DNA of 64,000 bases, from positions 4,596,778 to 4,660,777 of the forward strand of contig CM067538.1 of assembly GCA_034509925.1 (NCBI GenBank). The letters are read 5' to 3'. Position 1 is the stretch's first letter, and every line of letters starts with the position of its first letter. The notes below the pieces were generated by a model. That model worked only from the letters and a program-made list of their open reading frames with translations, was not told the origin of the DNA and did no database searches. A program made the translations under genes and the position numbers. Source of the DNA: Hirudinaria manillensis. Its lineage: Eukaryota; Annelida; Clitellata; Hirudinida; Hirudinidae. Shown in pieces: positions 12,663 to 55,652 of this stretch.

Positions 12663-13405
12663 ATGTCAAAGCTTTGCCTCTTGTTGTCGATGGTTATACT
12701 CGGCAGCTTCTGTTTTTGTCTGAGCGTGAGTACTTTTAAGAAATATTTTCGTTGCCGTCATTCTTTGAACAGAATTCTAAAGTTTAGTTTTGCATGGTGG
12801 ATTAGTTAATGTTTTGCATTTTGATAAATGCTTTCAAATGATAACAGTCGAAGAATATCTCGATGTACCGCTTAGCTTTGCAAAACCATTGTTGTTGCAA
12901 AGTAACTTCTTTGACGATATTACTCTTTTGATCTGTCGAAAACGGCAATTTTATTTTTTAGTCTCTTGATTGACTATGGATTATTTGATGCAATGCAAAT
13001 GAAGTTTTCAAGATCATAAATTACCTTGTGTAAAAACATTTCATCTTCAATTCACTAATCCATTAATAACCATTCAACATTATGTAACAAACCAAAGTAA
13101 GAGTAAGGAGAGGCAGTCCTTGTTGACATTTTGAATTTATGCAAATTTTAAAATTAACTTTCAAATTTCATCTAAATTGGTTATTGCTTTAAAGGTTGAA
13201 TGAAATTCTGCATATTTTCTGATTTGGCCAGAAATTGCAACAAAAAATGCATCTTGCCCAATTAAGTGCTCAGAGCCTGTGAATTGAGCAATTTGCCATT
13301 CAAGTCTGTTGGATAATCTCTTCCTCGTGTGTATCACTCTTCTCTGTCTGCAGTAAATACTTTGTAACATGAAACCTGCTTGATTGCCTAATGGAGATGA
13401 TGATA

Positions 13406-13438
<33 letters not shown>

Positions 13439-16305
13439 GTTGTTGTTACAACTACTAAGCTCTCATCATCACTGTTCTCTTTCCTTCTTTCTATCAATTA
13501 CTTTCCAAATTAGTTGGATTTAATCTGTCAGACCTGGATATAAGCTTTTATCTGATAAATGTTATCATGCCATTTCACACTGTTCCATAAATAAATAGTA
13601 CAGTTTTCTTTAAAGTGACCTGACTAGTGCTAAAAGATTTCCTCTAGAGATTGCATTAGTCAAGATTATTTTGCATTTATTATTAATTATATTGTATTTA
13701 ATAGCGATTAACATTGATAATAATATTAATAATATGTCATTTATATAGCACCTTGTATGTGAGCTACATAATATTAATGATAAACTTTATCACCAATCTT
13801 AGTACTTTAAAGGCATACATTCATAACTTAGTACGTGACTTTGTCCATCCAGAATGCCAATATAGTTCGACAATCTAAGGGCTTGCCCAAGGTCACCCCA
13901 AAGAGCAGACGACTGCAAACGACAACACAAAGTGTGAGTTGAGTTGCCATTCAAAGGTTTAGTGTTGCTTTAGTTGCCCAATAAACAAAAGATTTCCTTC
14001 AATCCTTCAGGATTACTTCTTTGATGGCAGTGGATATGGAGAGTCTGGATTTGATCCAAATTTTGATGACACAGAGGGAGGTGATGATGATGATGATGAC
14101 GAGGATGATTACCTTGGATCTGGCATGGGTTAGTCTCAGGCACTTTAGTTGTGACATGTCATTTTTTGCTCTTTTTGCTGATGAAGTTGAGCAGTCAAAG
14201 TTTATTGTTTATTATTAATATTATTATTATTCTTGTTGATATTTTATTCGATTGTATTTTTTCATGCCATTTTGTTATACATGAATTATTATATGTTATT
14301 GCTATTTTTTATTACTAGTGATTTGTTAGTCACGTGATTTTGCTCAAAGTTAACCAGACAATGTTGTCATTGTCGCTCAAATATTTAAGTTTCATAACAT
14401 TGACCACCACGTGTGCCTGATCTGATGAAACACAGTTTCTGTCTGTGTTGATTCAATACTTGTAATCATAAATTAGAGAAATGAACAGGCCATTCTGTCT
14501 GGCCTTTATCTTCTGACTGTCCCCATGGGAAATTCATTGATGCCACTGGCAAAGCTTTTGCCAGATGCTAACCACATTGGTGATGTAAGGGTTTCATTGA
14601 AATGTGATCAAAGAATCAATTCTCAGAGACATTCGTCATCAGTTGATTTTATTGCTGTTAGCTTCACAATTTTATTATTAAATTATTATTTTTTTATAAT
14701 CATTATTATTAATATTATTAGTATTATTAGAAAAAAAACCGCACGGGCAGAGCCCCTCGCAGTAAAGTCACCAAAGAAAAAAATCGCAACTCAAACAAAA
14801 CTCTTTGTAAACAAAATACATCTAAACTAATTTGTTTTGATAAAATTATTATTATTAAGAATTAATTATTAAAAATTTTTTCCAGACTACAAAACTTCTC
14901 ATCGTGAACCTAGCCCTACAGTCACCACTCCCACCACCACACCTCAACCAATTTTCTCGACCGTCACCCAAGTGACGGTTGACGTGGAACCGACGGACTC
15001 CCCGGAGTCCGTGACATTCGAGGCCGTCATTCCCAAGGAGGAGGTGAAGGTGCACCACGAGGCGCCCTCTGCGGAAGCCACCACGGAGGATCCACCCGTT
15101 GACGCCACGTCCGACGCGATGACGTCGGCGGGCGACGCGACATCGACCTTTGCACCCGACGCAACCTCGTCCGAAGCCCCGTCTCCGTCGAGCGCCACGG
15201 CGACATCCGCTGTTGAATCGACGACAACGTCCACCTCGACGGTTGCTAAGACGACGACTAGAGCTGCAACGACCTACGTACCCCCCGTCCCGCCGACCAG
15301 GATGTCGCGCCCTGCTCGCCGTACCACAACTACCACCACCACCACTACTACTACCAGAAGGCCCACCGTGACGACCTCGTTCAAGGACAACAACGATGAT
15401 TTGGACGGAGATGATGATGATGTCATCACCGACTTGGACAACAACAACAACATTCACCCAATGCCAGGCAAAGGTTGCAGTTTCTTTTCTTTTCTTGTTT
15501 TTTCCGTGTTTTTTTTTACTTTACTTATTTGAACAAAGTGCATTTTTATTAAAAGTAGGTCGTGAAGTGGGTAATTAACAAAGTTAATAAGTTAAGTCAG
15601 GCAATGGTGACCTCCACACACTAACAACCAACAACGCATTGCTACTGCAATTACTGGATTGGAGCAGTATTTATTAGCAATTGAAATTATTAGCAAAAAA
15701 GAAAAAGTGATCCTTAGTTTAAAATTCTGAAATTTAAATTTAATTTGTTGCTTCCCTTTTTTAAAGGTGGAGACGAAGGGGTTTCCATCGACAGGCACGA
15801 AGAAGATACGAACGAGTTGATTTCAAATCTCCCGGTCATGTACAGGGTCTCTAACCTGCCCAAGTTGGGTCTGCTCAGTCAGTCCGGAGTCCTTGCAGGT
15901 GAATTGTTTTGCATTCCAGTTTGTTATACTAATGTTTGTTTATTGTACTTTAGTTTGTTTATTTTACTTGTGTTTGCATTCTGCATCTTGTCGTGTCTTG
16001 TACGCGTTCAATTTAATAATTTAAGCAACCAACAGTCACTATTGAGTCAAAAGTGTAAAAAAATATAAAAAGACATTAAGGTTTCACATGCCAATTGCTT
16101 TAAAAACTCAATTTAAAAAAGAATTTTTATGTCCAAAATAGGCATAATCGCCGGATCTATCGTGGTGCTCTTGTGTCTGGTCCTACTGGTCATGTTTGTG
16201 GTCTACCATCTCAAGAGGAAGTCTGAGCCAGTGACAGACAGATCCACCAGGTCTCCTGTCAAGGCAGGATACAAGAAGGCTTTGGATAAGGACATGTATG
16301 GTTGA
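12663..16305 (+). CDS. Syndecan-like heparan sulfate proteoglycan core protein, 5 coding exons
   Basis: Exons: 12663-12725, 14011-14128, 14886-15473, 15767-15898, 16142-16305; 1065 nt, 354 residues. Exon 1 is a signal peptide (MSKLCLLLSMVILGSFCFCL). Exon 2 carries Ser-Gly sites in acidic context (DGSGYGESGF and DYLGSGM), the classical glycosaminoglycan attachment type, plus an Asp run. Exon 3 is a Thr/Pro/Ala-rich stalk. Exon 5 encodes the transmembrane helix (IIAGSIVVLLCLVLLVMFVV) and a short tail starting YHLKRKS and ending AGYKKALDKDMYG. The layout and membrane-proximal basic cluster fit syndecan, a cell-surface co-receptor for growth factors and matrix. The tail is divergent: the C1 motif is not RxKKDEGSY, and the C-terminus is DMYG instead of the PDZ-binding EFYA. 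A different glycosylated type I protein cannot be excluded. Confidence 0.8.
13700..13930. mobile_element. Possible degenerate SINE-like element in syndecan intron 1
   Basis: The segment has a CATTTATATAGCACCTT motif and a GCTTGCCCAAGGTCAC motif about 140 bp later. Both resemble pieces I associate with invertebrate and vertebrate nonautonomous elements. I see no intact tRNA-derived promoter boxes, clear ends or target duplications, so this is only a suggestion. Confidence 0.3.
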
Positions 16306-19300
16306 AGCACGGACGGTCAGACGGATGGACGGAGTTATTTATTCACATTTTCGACGTTAGGGATCCAAGGAGTTGGTGTTTTAGAATGTTTACAATTCTC
16401 AGCTTTTTACAGATTTCAAAGTATTTTCAAATTATAAAGATGATCGTGTTTTGCATTTTACGTGTAACAGGTTTGTCTGATTGTGATTGTGATGATGATG
16501 ATGGTGATGATGATGGACGTCTATGATGTTTCAATCGCTCTGTTAGTGATTACTCTCTTGTGTGTGTGTGTGTGTTTGTGCGCGCGAGCATGCGTGCGTT
16601 TTAGACAATTACTTCTTTAAGCTCGTTGTTGCTTTATTTACTCTTGAAATATTTTAGGCTCTCGTAAGTCCAACAATCGACGTTTTGTTCGAACCTATGC
16701 CGAGAGTTTTGTCGTAAGACGTTGTTTTGAAAACCTGAGTATTTTTGATATTCAAAATGTCTGTCATGTCATGTCATGTCTTGGTCTCGACGTTTACAAA
16801 GTAAAGTACTCTTACGTTTAGCAATCTTCGTCTGCCGATTGGTCGATTGCAATCGGAACTCCGTTTAATTATTCTTTTCGTTGACCTATCAGCTTGCACG
16901 AACTTATTTTCTTATTTCTCAATGCCCATTTACAATGCTTTGGTTTCTTTATTGGCCGATTTGTCATCATCATACATAGATAGGTATGATATATATAGGT
17001 ATTCAGTCCTCCCACTTAAAGAGATCTCCCCTTTTGAAGAAGATTTTCAATCCGACCGGCCTCGTGCCGCACTCCTGGAGCGTCGTTTACCTTCGGGAGT
17101 GCGGCTTTCGCACTCCGTCACGGCCGAGTCGAAGGAACGTCCTCCTCCGTCGTCTCGGCTCGATTTTCTATTCATTCCTAGGCCACGTGAAGTCTAAGTT
17201 TGAAGTTATTATCAGTGTTTTTATCTACATTTTTCTACTATTACTACTAGTACTACAACAACAGCAACAAATCAAGCACCATTGAACAGTTATTGTTATA
17301 TTTAATAACGTTCTTATTGTTATGACATTAGGATAGACGGTCCACCTCTCACTATTATGATGTTTAGGCCTACCTCTCTAAGCTGGCTGTCGTGGTGGTT
17401 GTTGGGAAGCCGCCGGTGCTGAAAGAGCAGCAGACGCAACCAACAGACGATCGGGGGCTTTGTTTGTGACCTTCGCGTGTGGTTTCAATTAACGGCTTGT
17501 CAACTCATACGTGTACACGTCACATTTCCTCGTCGTCGTCGTCGTCTTCACCAGGCTTCTGCACCAGATTGGCTCTTGAAGATCGGTACGAGAGACGAGA
17601 CGTTATTTGCAATGCAACTGATTTTCTTCGTTTGTGTTCCAATACAAAACGAAACAAAAAAACATTGAAAATCTGAAAATTTTTATTTTTTTTTATGCCC
17701 CTCTTCTTTCTTGATTTGAAAACTATTTGGCCTTGTAATAAACAAGCACGTGATGCTCGTCTGGAGTTTCTGTCGAGAACCGCTTAAGGATTTTAAGTCC
17801 ATTCATTCATTCATTCATTCATTCATTCGGCTGTGAATGTGCTCGGCACTTTAATTCTATTCTTGGATGATCAGGTGACGTTTAGTGTTAACACTTTGGA
17901 GTTTAAGTGGAGGATCCTGGTTGGTAATTCTTACCACGTGATTGGCTGGAAGTGATTAATTGTTGGTTGATTAATTAATCATTGGAGGATTGATTGATTG
18001 ATTAAACATTAAAGGAGTAATCGATCAATCGATTGATTATCCATCAGAGGAGTGATTGATCAATGATTGGTTGATGGATCGTTGAAGGAGTAATCAATGA
18101 ATGGTCGATTGAGTAATTAATAACTGATTAATTAATTAATAGTTGATTGGGTAATCACTGAATGGTTAATCGTCCAGCCAGGGGGACTTGTAAGTGTAGA
18201 GTGATGAGTGCTCGAGTTCTCAGGTGCCCTGCTGAGCGGTGCAATTGCGTGAATAACAAGCAAGTAATTATTGGCGCTCGTCGTTAAATTAGGTTCGAAT
18301 GGCAGACGTTTGCTAATTGTTGGAGAAGCAGAAGATTTTGAAACTGATTGCAAATGCGTCAACAAAGAGCGGTACGAGTGGTTGATTGATTGGTTGGTTG
18401 GTTGATTGGTTGATTGGTAGGTCGATAGTTGGTTGATTGGTTTATGATTCTTAAAACCTTTTGGCGGATCCCAGACACGGTCACGTGTTCACTTTGATGT
18501 TCTCAGTACTTTGATCCTCGTGAGGCGTTTGTAAAGTTTTGAATTTCAACGATTCGTGCCTGGCCAGCCTCATTTCATATTCATGTTGCTCTATAAATAG
18601 ATTTTCTAAAAATAACTCGAAGGTCAACGTCTAATGCGATATCATAACCAGAATAGACTCGAGTGCATCAATGGAACTTTTTTGGAAAATAAGGTTTAAT
18701 TGAATTAATAATGCAATAATTTGCAATAAATAATTGCGTTAAATTAACATTTGTCCGAATAAATTTATTTTTCTAATAAAAAATATAAAATTTACGATTG
18801 CAGGTCGAAAAGCGCCAGCCATTTCGAGCTGTGTTATGTAATTCGAAGTTCATACTCGTCTGCTTCCCTTTTTAGAAGCGGCAAGTCGACCTAACAAGTG
18901 TAAAGTTGAGACCTCGTTTCTGATGGCCTGGACTTTGAACATTTTCAACTGTCGATCTGGGATTTTACATTTTCTTCTTAATTTTTTAAAGTGTTTTATT
19001 TCTTTCAACTTCAATCGCACGGCAAATCGTGAATGTTCAACGAAGACTTAACTGTCTCTCTGGTAATAAATAAATAATTAATTAATTAAATAAATGACTT
19101 GAGCATCAGAAAGTTCATTTCAAAAAGTGTCTGTGCTGAGTGCATGCAAAAGAGCATTAAGTGAATTTTACGGTTTTATTTTAATGATTTTCCCCGAGAA
19201 TTCGGTCGAAACTGCTGGAATTCAAGAGAAAATATTTAAAATTTATCACACCTCAATGCATAATTAATAATATTACTTAAACAATATTATTCGATCACGT

Positions 19301-20540
19301 GTTCAAATGCCGTCGATTAATTTTAGAAGACAGTCGTACGAAATAGACGTCTATTTAGGATGACATAAACGAAATTATGACAAGGAAATGGAAAAAAAAT
19401 TATGATTGGCAGTACTTCATCGCCAAACGGTGGTCAAACCAAGGTACACCAAGGACAAAAGGGGCAATGAATATCCTTTGGGGATCGTAAGAATTGTAGT
19501 TCAACTGACTTTAACACCCGATTACAGCGTGTAACGTCAATTGTACACAAGCAGTCCAGCTTAATTAATTACTTAAATTTGTTTCAAAATTCTGAAAAAA
19601 AAAGAGAAAAAAAAGAAAGAATAACGATTAATTCGATTAATTAAGTCACGATTAATTCTCTTTAAGTTCGAAATCGTTGCCATTGGAAACGCCGTAACGT
19701 AGACCGATGATGGCTCAAGCGCTTTAATTACTTTGTAGCGTGAATTACGTTAGCGTTGGTAATATTAATTAATTAATTAACGGTAATTGTGTTATTAATA
19801 GTAATAATAATAATAATAATAAATACGATAATTTGTTACAAAATCACCGGCACTGCAAGGCATGCGATTAAAATTGTTCCTAATTTTATCGGCTTAACAA
19901 TTATTCGGTTGCCTAGCAACGAGTCGCTCGCTATTAAAACACGTCGAGAACAACATTGGCTGCATTTGATACTTCCTGGAAACTTGAGCACTCGGATTGA
20001 GTTGATTTGCTACAGGTGTAAACAGGCTCACGTGATACAAACGCACACCGGTATTGGAACTGACTGAAGCCACGGAGCGGTGTGGTTTTTTATTGTTGTT
20101 GTTGTTTTTGTTTTTCGTAAAAAAAAACAAAATGGCGTCGTCGTGCGGAAGAGAAATAATGAATGATCTTCGAGAATAAATTTCGTCTCCTTTCGGAGTT
20201 TTTATCGTCGGAATCTCATCTCCTGGCATCGATTGGACGTGAATCAATCTTGTCCTTCTTCCTTCCTTCCTTTATTTATTGGATGGATGGAAAGTTTGTA
20301 AAACAAACAGTTCTCCACGGTTGTTACTAAGCATCGTCGGTCAATAAGCCCGCACGGACAGCAACAACAACAACAACGACGACAACAAGGAGTAGGAGCA
20401 CGTGACAGAAGCTTATCGTTCGAAATTAATTCCAAAGTCTGCTTCCCCTTCGCTTCTCTGAAATTGTCATCCATTATTAGTTGTTTGCGGTTTCTTTGAA
20501 GGGACAGTGTTTCTGGAGAAGCAGAAAGTAGTCGCTGAAA
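16306..20540. other. Syndecan 3' UTR and intergenic DNA, no further gene seen
   Basis: The first part is probably the syndecan 3' UTR. A TG/TGCG tract lies near 16558-16595 and an AATAAA at about 17736, inside GTAATAAACAAG. A GC-rich patch at 17040-17170 contains a hairpin. From 17940 to 18130 and again at 18378-18440 the DNA is a degenerate GATTGATT/ATTAATTA repeat. No open frame here shows domain motifs or matching splice sites. Confidence 0.6.
17066..17105 (+). other. GC-rich stem-loop in the presumed syndecan 3' UTR
   Basis: GCCGCACTCC (17066-17075) pairs perfectly with GGAGTGCGGC (17096-17105) across a 20-nt loop. The stem is strongly GC-rich in an AT-rich setting, and part of it (CGCACTCC) recurs a few bases downstream. 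Function unknown. Confidence 0.55.
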
Positions 20541-23500
20541 ATGTCGAGGGAGGATGGAAAAGTACCCCACTACATGGAACCGACCGCGGTTTCCATGTTG
20601 AGAGAATCGTGCAACAGGGAGAGATACACCAAGTTCCTGTTCAAGTTCACGTCCGAGAAACAGAGCGGAAGCGGAGCGGAGATCCGTGCAATCAAAGTGG
20701 GTGCGTTTTATTCTACGCTGAAGCGATTCATTTCAAAATGAAAATATCTCAGCGTAATCTCAAGAAATGTTGATCACGATGATGATGATGGTGATGATGA
20801 TGATTATGGTGACGACGACGATGATGATGATGATGACGACCACGACGATGATAATGATGACAATGATGAATGCCTTGGCCGCTCAATTAAAGTTATTAAA
20901 AACCAATCATTTAAATATTTAAAAATTAATATTAAAAGATGAATTTCTATATTTGTTTTTTGAAAATCGCTAAAACCTTCGAAACATTTAATTTAAAAAA
21001 ATATAAAAAAAAATGATTTTTTTAGATTTTGAAAAATTAATTATTTTCTTCTTTGGAGTCTTTTGCAAACATTTTCAAGTGCACGTTGGCGTATTCTTGG
21101 CACCTGCATTTTCGAGAAATCTTCAATATTTTTTGTATATTTTTTGAAAAATAGGTATATATTATGGTCCATAATTTATGGGATATTTAAAGACGGCATT
21201 AAAATCAATCATAATTACAGGAATATTATTTTTAAATCCATGTCGTGTCGTAATAAATCATAATAAAGGGGACGGCATAACGTTTGACTTATCTAAGTAA
21301 TCGAAAGAGTATATTTTAGTCAGTTTTAAGATATAATTCAGATATATATTCTCTTGAATAAACTTTGCTGAATAAGCTAGGATAATAAAAATAAAAATAT
21401 AATATAATTTCTGAAGAATCAAATTTATTATTATTACCTAATAATTTATTATTTGAATTGATTATAAGTAATTATTATTATTTTTAATTTAAGCCATTAA
21501 TAATTTCCTTCGCAATTTCTCTATAATAAAAACTTTTTAACCGATAACTTTTCAATTCCAATTTTAAATTTTAAATTTCCCTCCAAAAATCCTCGGAAAA
21601 TCAACTGAGATAAGAAATCAATGAAAGAATTTTGATTCGAGCGTACCGTACGAATAAAATGAATTACCAAGAAAATGATTGGAAATTCGACAAATTTGAT
21701 TTTAAAAGATAAATAAATAAATAAATTTTAGCGATAATTCAGAAATATTTGAAAAGTTGAAATTGGCGAATTATAGTTGTTAATTGATTGAAATAAATTC
21801 CTGATTGATTGATTGAAGTGAATTTCTGAGTGATTGATTGATTGAAGTGAATTTCAAAGTGATTGATTGAAATGAATCAATGGCTGATTGGTGAACTGCA
21901 AAAGGTGCTCGTAATTTTTCCACTCCGTACGTTGACAAGGTGTATAATGAATTCAGCATTCAACTTGACCATGTAAAATAGTTGCATTTAACAAACATTA
22001 TTTAAGACTAAAACTAAAACTTAAATTTAAAAACCTCTAAATCAAGAAATAATTAATCAGATAATGACTTAATAAATTACCTATTAATTCAACAAATCAC
22101 TTAAAATCACGTTTAATAATAAGAAACATTAAAAATTAATTTATTCAAAAATAACTAATAACTAATTATTCTGTGAACTCCAGAATGGTGTTGACTTAAA
22201 GCATTTAATGGTCTTTCAATTTCAATGACAAATGTCCTCCTGCTTTTGTTTGTTTGCACTGCAAAATGTTCCCTCGAAAGACGAGTATAAACGTCTGCCT
22301 CTCGACGCGCGCTAATAGCTTTTAAGATAAACTTAGCAGGAAGTTGGGAGCAGAAATTGTAAATTTGCATTTTTTAAAATATTCTTTTTAATTTCATTTT
22401 ATCAACGTTTTTTTTTTTTTGAGAAATTTGTAAAAATAAAAGGTCCTTCGAGATAAAACAAAATGGAGGGTGGTTATAATAATAATAATTATTATAATTA
22501 TTACACTCCAACGGTTATAATTCGTTCACAGGGAGGAGCAAGAATAAATAAGGAAAGAAAGGAAAGCTGTTGCGAGGACATGGAAGGTTTTCCAGTGGCG
22601 GATGAATACATGGAAGAAGTGGAACTTTTTCTCAAATATCCAAGCGCCATGTTCAGACTGCCATTCCGCCAGGACATGAAACATCTTAAAACTGATTCCT
22701 GCCACGCCACCAGAACAACATTCGACAGAGAACTGGCAAGGAACGTGAAGTCAGAGGCAATCAGAAATCAGGCCAATCCGCCTGAATTGTTGCCTCCCCT
22801 GGTCGCACCTGAGGGATCGACTAGAGAGGCTTCGAGCAGTCGATCGACCACGAAAGAGAAGAAGCATCAATCATCAATCATCAAGTCAACTTCTACGAGA
22901 GGAGATGAAAACCATGCAACCAAACATCAACCAGACGGTAGTCAGTTGTCTCCGAATTCCTCGTCAACCGAATCCATGAGCAGTGGAGTCAACCAAGCAG
23001 CATCTCATTCCAGGCAGCAAAACCAGTCTTTGAAATCATTTTCCAGCCTAAGAAGTCTGCCACAAATCAACTCCTCTTCCAAGTTTCCTTTCGTTTCAAA
23101 AACCACCGCAAAACTTCCGTGCCTTCAAAAAGTTCCCGAAGTTCGTTCAAGTTTTTCAACTCGAAAAATTCATCGCTTGGAAAGAGAAGGGAGTGAGTAA
23201 TTTGCACCTTTTGGAAAGTCATTTATGAGTTAATATGAAAGTATTTTAAAGTCATTTATGGGTTAATTTGAATAATTGAATATAATAATTTAAATTAATT
23301 AATATTATCACTTTATCTTTTACAACTTCAGACAGGAAATTCTATTCAGTTTCAAATAAACGTTAAAAAAAACGCAAAAAATACTTTTAAAATGCTCACA
23401 TAAATCCAATAAAGTCACTCAGACATGGCATAATATATCCACAAATTTCAATAAGAAACTAAAATAAGTAAATAAATTATTTTTAAATGGAATTTAATGC

Positions 23501-24963
23501 ATTATTATAAGTGAATTGTTTGAATTATTATTATTATTACAGTGAATTTATTGAATTATTTTGCAGTAAATTGCCTGAAATGTTCGACACAAGCTCTCGA
23601 CGGAAACCCATTGAAGCCACCTGGCGATGTTTTGGAGCAAAAGGTTTGTGATGTTTGACTAATTAGGTTCTCCAATGCTACTTCTTGTGATCAAATAATA
23701 TATTGCATTACGTTTAGATATGCTTCAATATTTCTGAATATGCTTCAATATGTCTCAACATATTTCAATATGTCTCAATATGCTTCAATATTTCTGAATA
23801 TGCTTCAATATGTCTCAATATGCTTCAATATTTCTGAATATGCTTCAATATGTCTTAATATGCTTCAATATTTCTGAATATGCTTCAATGTGTCTGCGTG
23901 GTTTCAACGTGTTTGGCAAATTGCCAGGCACCGGGACTTGTATTCCAAATTAAAGCCTTCTTCAACGTCAATGTCAAATTATGTTCAAAGGGCGACTTTT
24001 ACCAGTACTTCGGAGATATTTTTGTTTATTAATTTATTAATTTAATTATTAATTTGTATTTCAGTATTTATTGTTGCATTTGAAAGCAGTAATTAAGAAT
24101 AATTATGCAAACTTTTTTATTTACGAATAAAAATTAATTGCAAAAAAATAATTAATTATTTACTTATAATAATAATAATAATAAAACTTCTGATTACAAT
24201 AATAATAATAATAATGATTAATATTACTATTATTATTATTTTACAAACTTCACCAAATTGAAAACCTCTTAACAATTGAAACTGCACTCGGCAGGAGAAT
24301 TTGAAAGCAACGATCATCCCTTTAAGCGACGAAAGTCTATCATCGCCGAAAGATAGAAAATTTGGAAAAGAAGAATCCATGACCGAATGGAAACGAAACG
24401 AGCAGACGACAACAGCACTTGCGACCGATGACCGCCAAATTCAAAAACGTCTTTTCTCCGATCACACGTTTTCGTCCATGCAAAAGATTCCATCGAAGCG
24501 ATGTCCTTCAGATCCACGCTTCAAGACCTTTCCGAGCAAAAGACTTTTCCACTGCGACAGCAAGTACTTGATTGGAGAGGCACTGACTCGCAGCAATAAG
24601 AACATCGAAGTGGTTTACACAAGAAATCATCATCATCATCATCATCACCACCAACAACAGCAGCAACAGCAACAACAACAACAATACAACCATCAACAAC
24701 AACCACTGTATCCAACTGTCAATAAACGCCATTTTTCAAACCAGCTGGGATCCACGAAAATCTATAGCCAATCATGGGGCACCCTGAAAGAGCAGACGAA
24801 TCTGGACGAGGAGTCGTGGAGGCGGGAAAGAATTTCCGAGTGGGTCACGTGCGTCAACGAGGTGGGCCAACGTCCGCCCTCTACCGAAGAGTTCAGGGAC
24901 CACGTTCCACAAACCGCTTTTCTGGTCGTCCACCAGGATGATAATGATTCCGTTTTTTATTAA
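20541..24963 (+). CDS. Unrecognised protein, 4 coding exons, low-complexity
   Basis: Exons: 20541-20696, 22532-23192, 23567-23643, 24295-24963. Junctions are GT-AG and phases agree (0, 1, 0), giving 1563 nt and 520 residues. I do not recognise the family. The ends look structured: the N-terminus has LRESCNRERYTKFLFKFTSE, and the second exon begins with an acidic/aromatic stretch (EYMEEVELFLKYPSAMFRLP). The C-terminus has EESWRRERISEWVTCVNEVG. The middle is Ser-rich and apparently disordered, and exon 4 holds a run of 8 His followed by about 12 Gln with one interruption. There is no signal peptide or transmembrane helix, so an intracellular protein is likely. The start codon follows an in-context leader (GAAAATGTC). 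The exon chain rests on phase compatibility and coherent codons; the small third exon is the weakest link. Confidence 0.6.
23715..23890. repeat. Minisatellite ATATGCTTCAAT/ATTTCTGA in an intron
   Basis: ATATGCTTCAAT units alternate with ATTTCTGA or ATGTCTCA, giving higher-order repeats of about 20 and 40 bp. The array starts about 70 bp after the donor site of exon 3 of the unrecognised gene. Confidence 0.9.
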
Positions 24964-25406
24964 TTATGAATAATCATGAGACGATAATTTATTCGCGAAT
25001 TATTTATATTAATTCATTTGCTATTTTTAGACATATTTATATATGTTTATCCGACGAATGACATTTCTATCGTTTAAGAAACGAGGGAACTTGAAAACCC
25101 TTGACGAGATTTTCTTTCTCTTTTTGCAAATGAAAGTCGTATTTATTAACGAAATGTGACGATGTCATGGTTGTTGTTGTTGTTGTTATTGTAATTGTTG
25201 TTGTTGTTGTTGTTGTTGATGTTTTTGAAAGTACATACAAAAGCTCACTTCACACGAACGCTTCAAAGTTTTGCAAACGAAAACTCCAAGGGGGCTCCAA
25301 AGGCCAAAAAGACTCCACGAAATCGGGGAGTAAACCGAAAGCGCGGTTTCCATGGAAACGAGAACAGGATGGAAGAAAAAAAACAAGAACAGAGGAGAGC
25401 GTTCGG

Positions 25407-25437
<31 letters not shown>

Positions 25438-25526
25438 GGAAAAAAAGTGAACTTAGCTCTGAGCTTAGAATTTTATAGCAATAAAAAATGAAAATCTGCC
25501 GACGGCAAGAGGCTGTAAAGAATAGT
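24964..25526. other. Convergent intergenic gap
   Basis: The unrecognised plus-strand gene and the lectin/CUB gene end tail to tail here. The gap holds (TTG)n at about 25169-25219, (GA)n at about 25410-25434 and, for the minus-strand gene, an AATAAA near 25141. No other exon is visible. Confidence 0.65.

Positions 25527-55652
<30,126 letters not shown>

Noticed and set aside
22463..22531. Upstream ATG giving a longer version of exon 2 of the unrecognised gene (MEGGYNNNNYYNYY)
   Set aside because: This part is AT-repeat intron; the CAG at 22529-22531 is a good acceptor in phase with the upstream exon.
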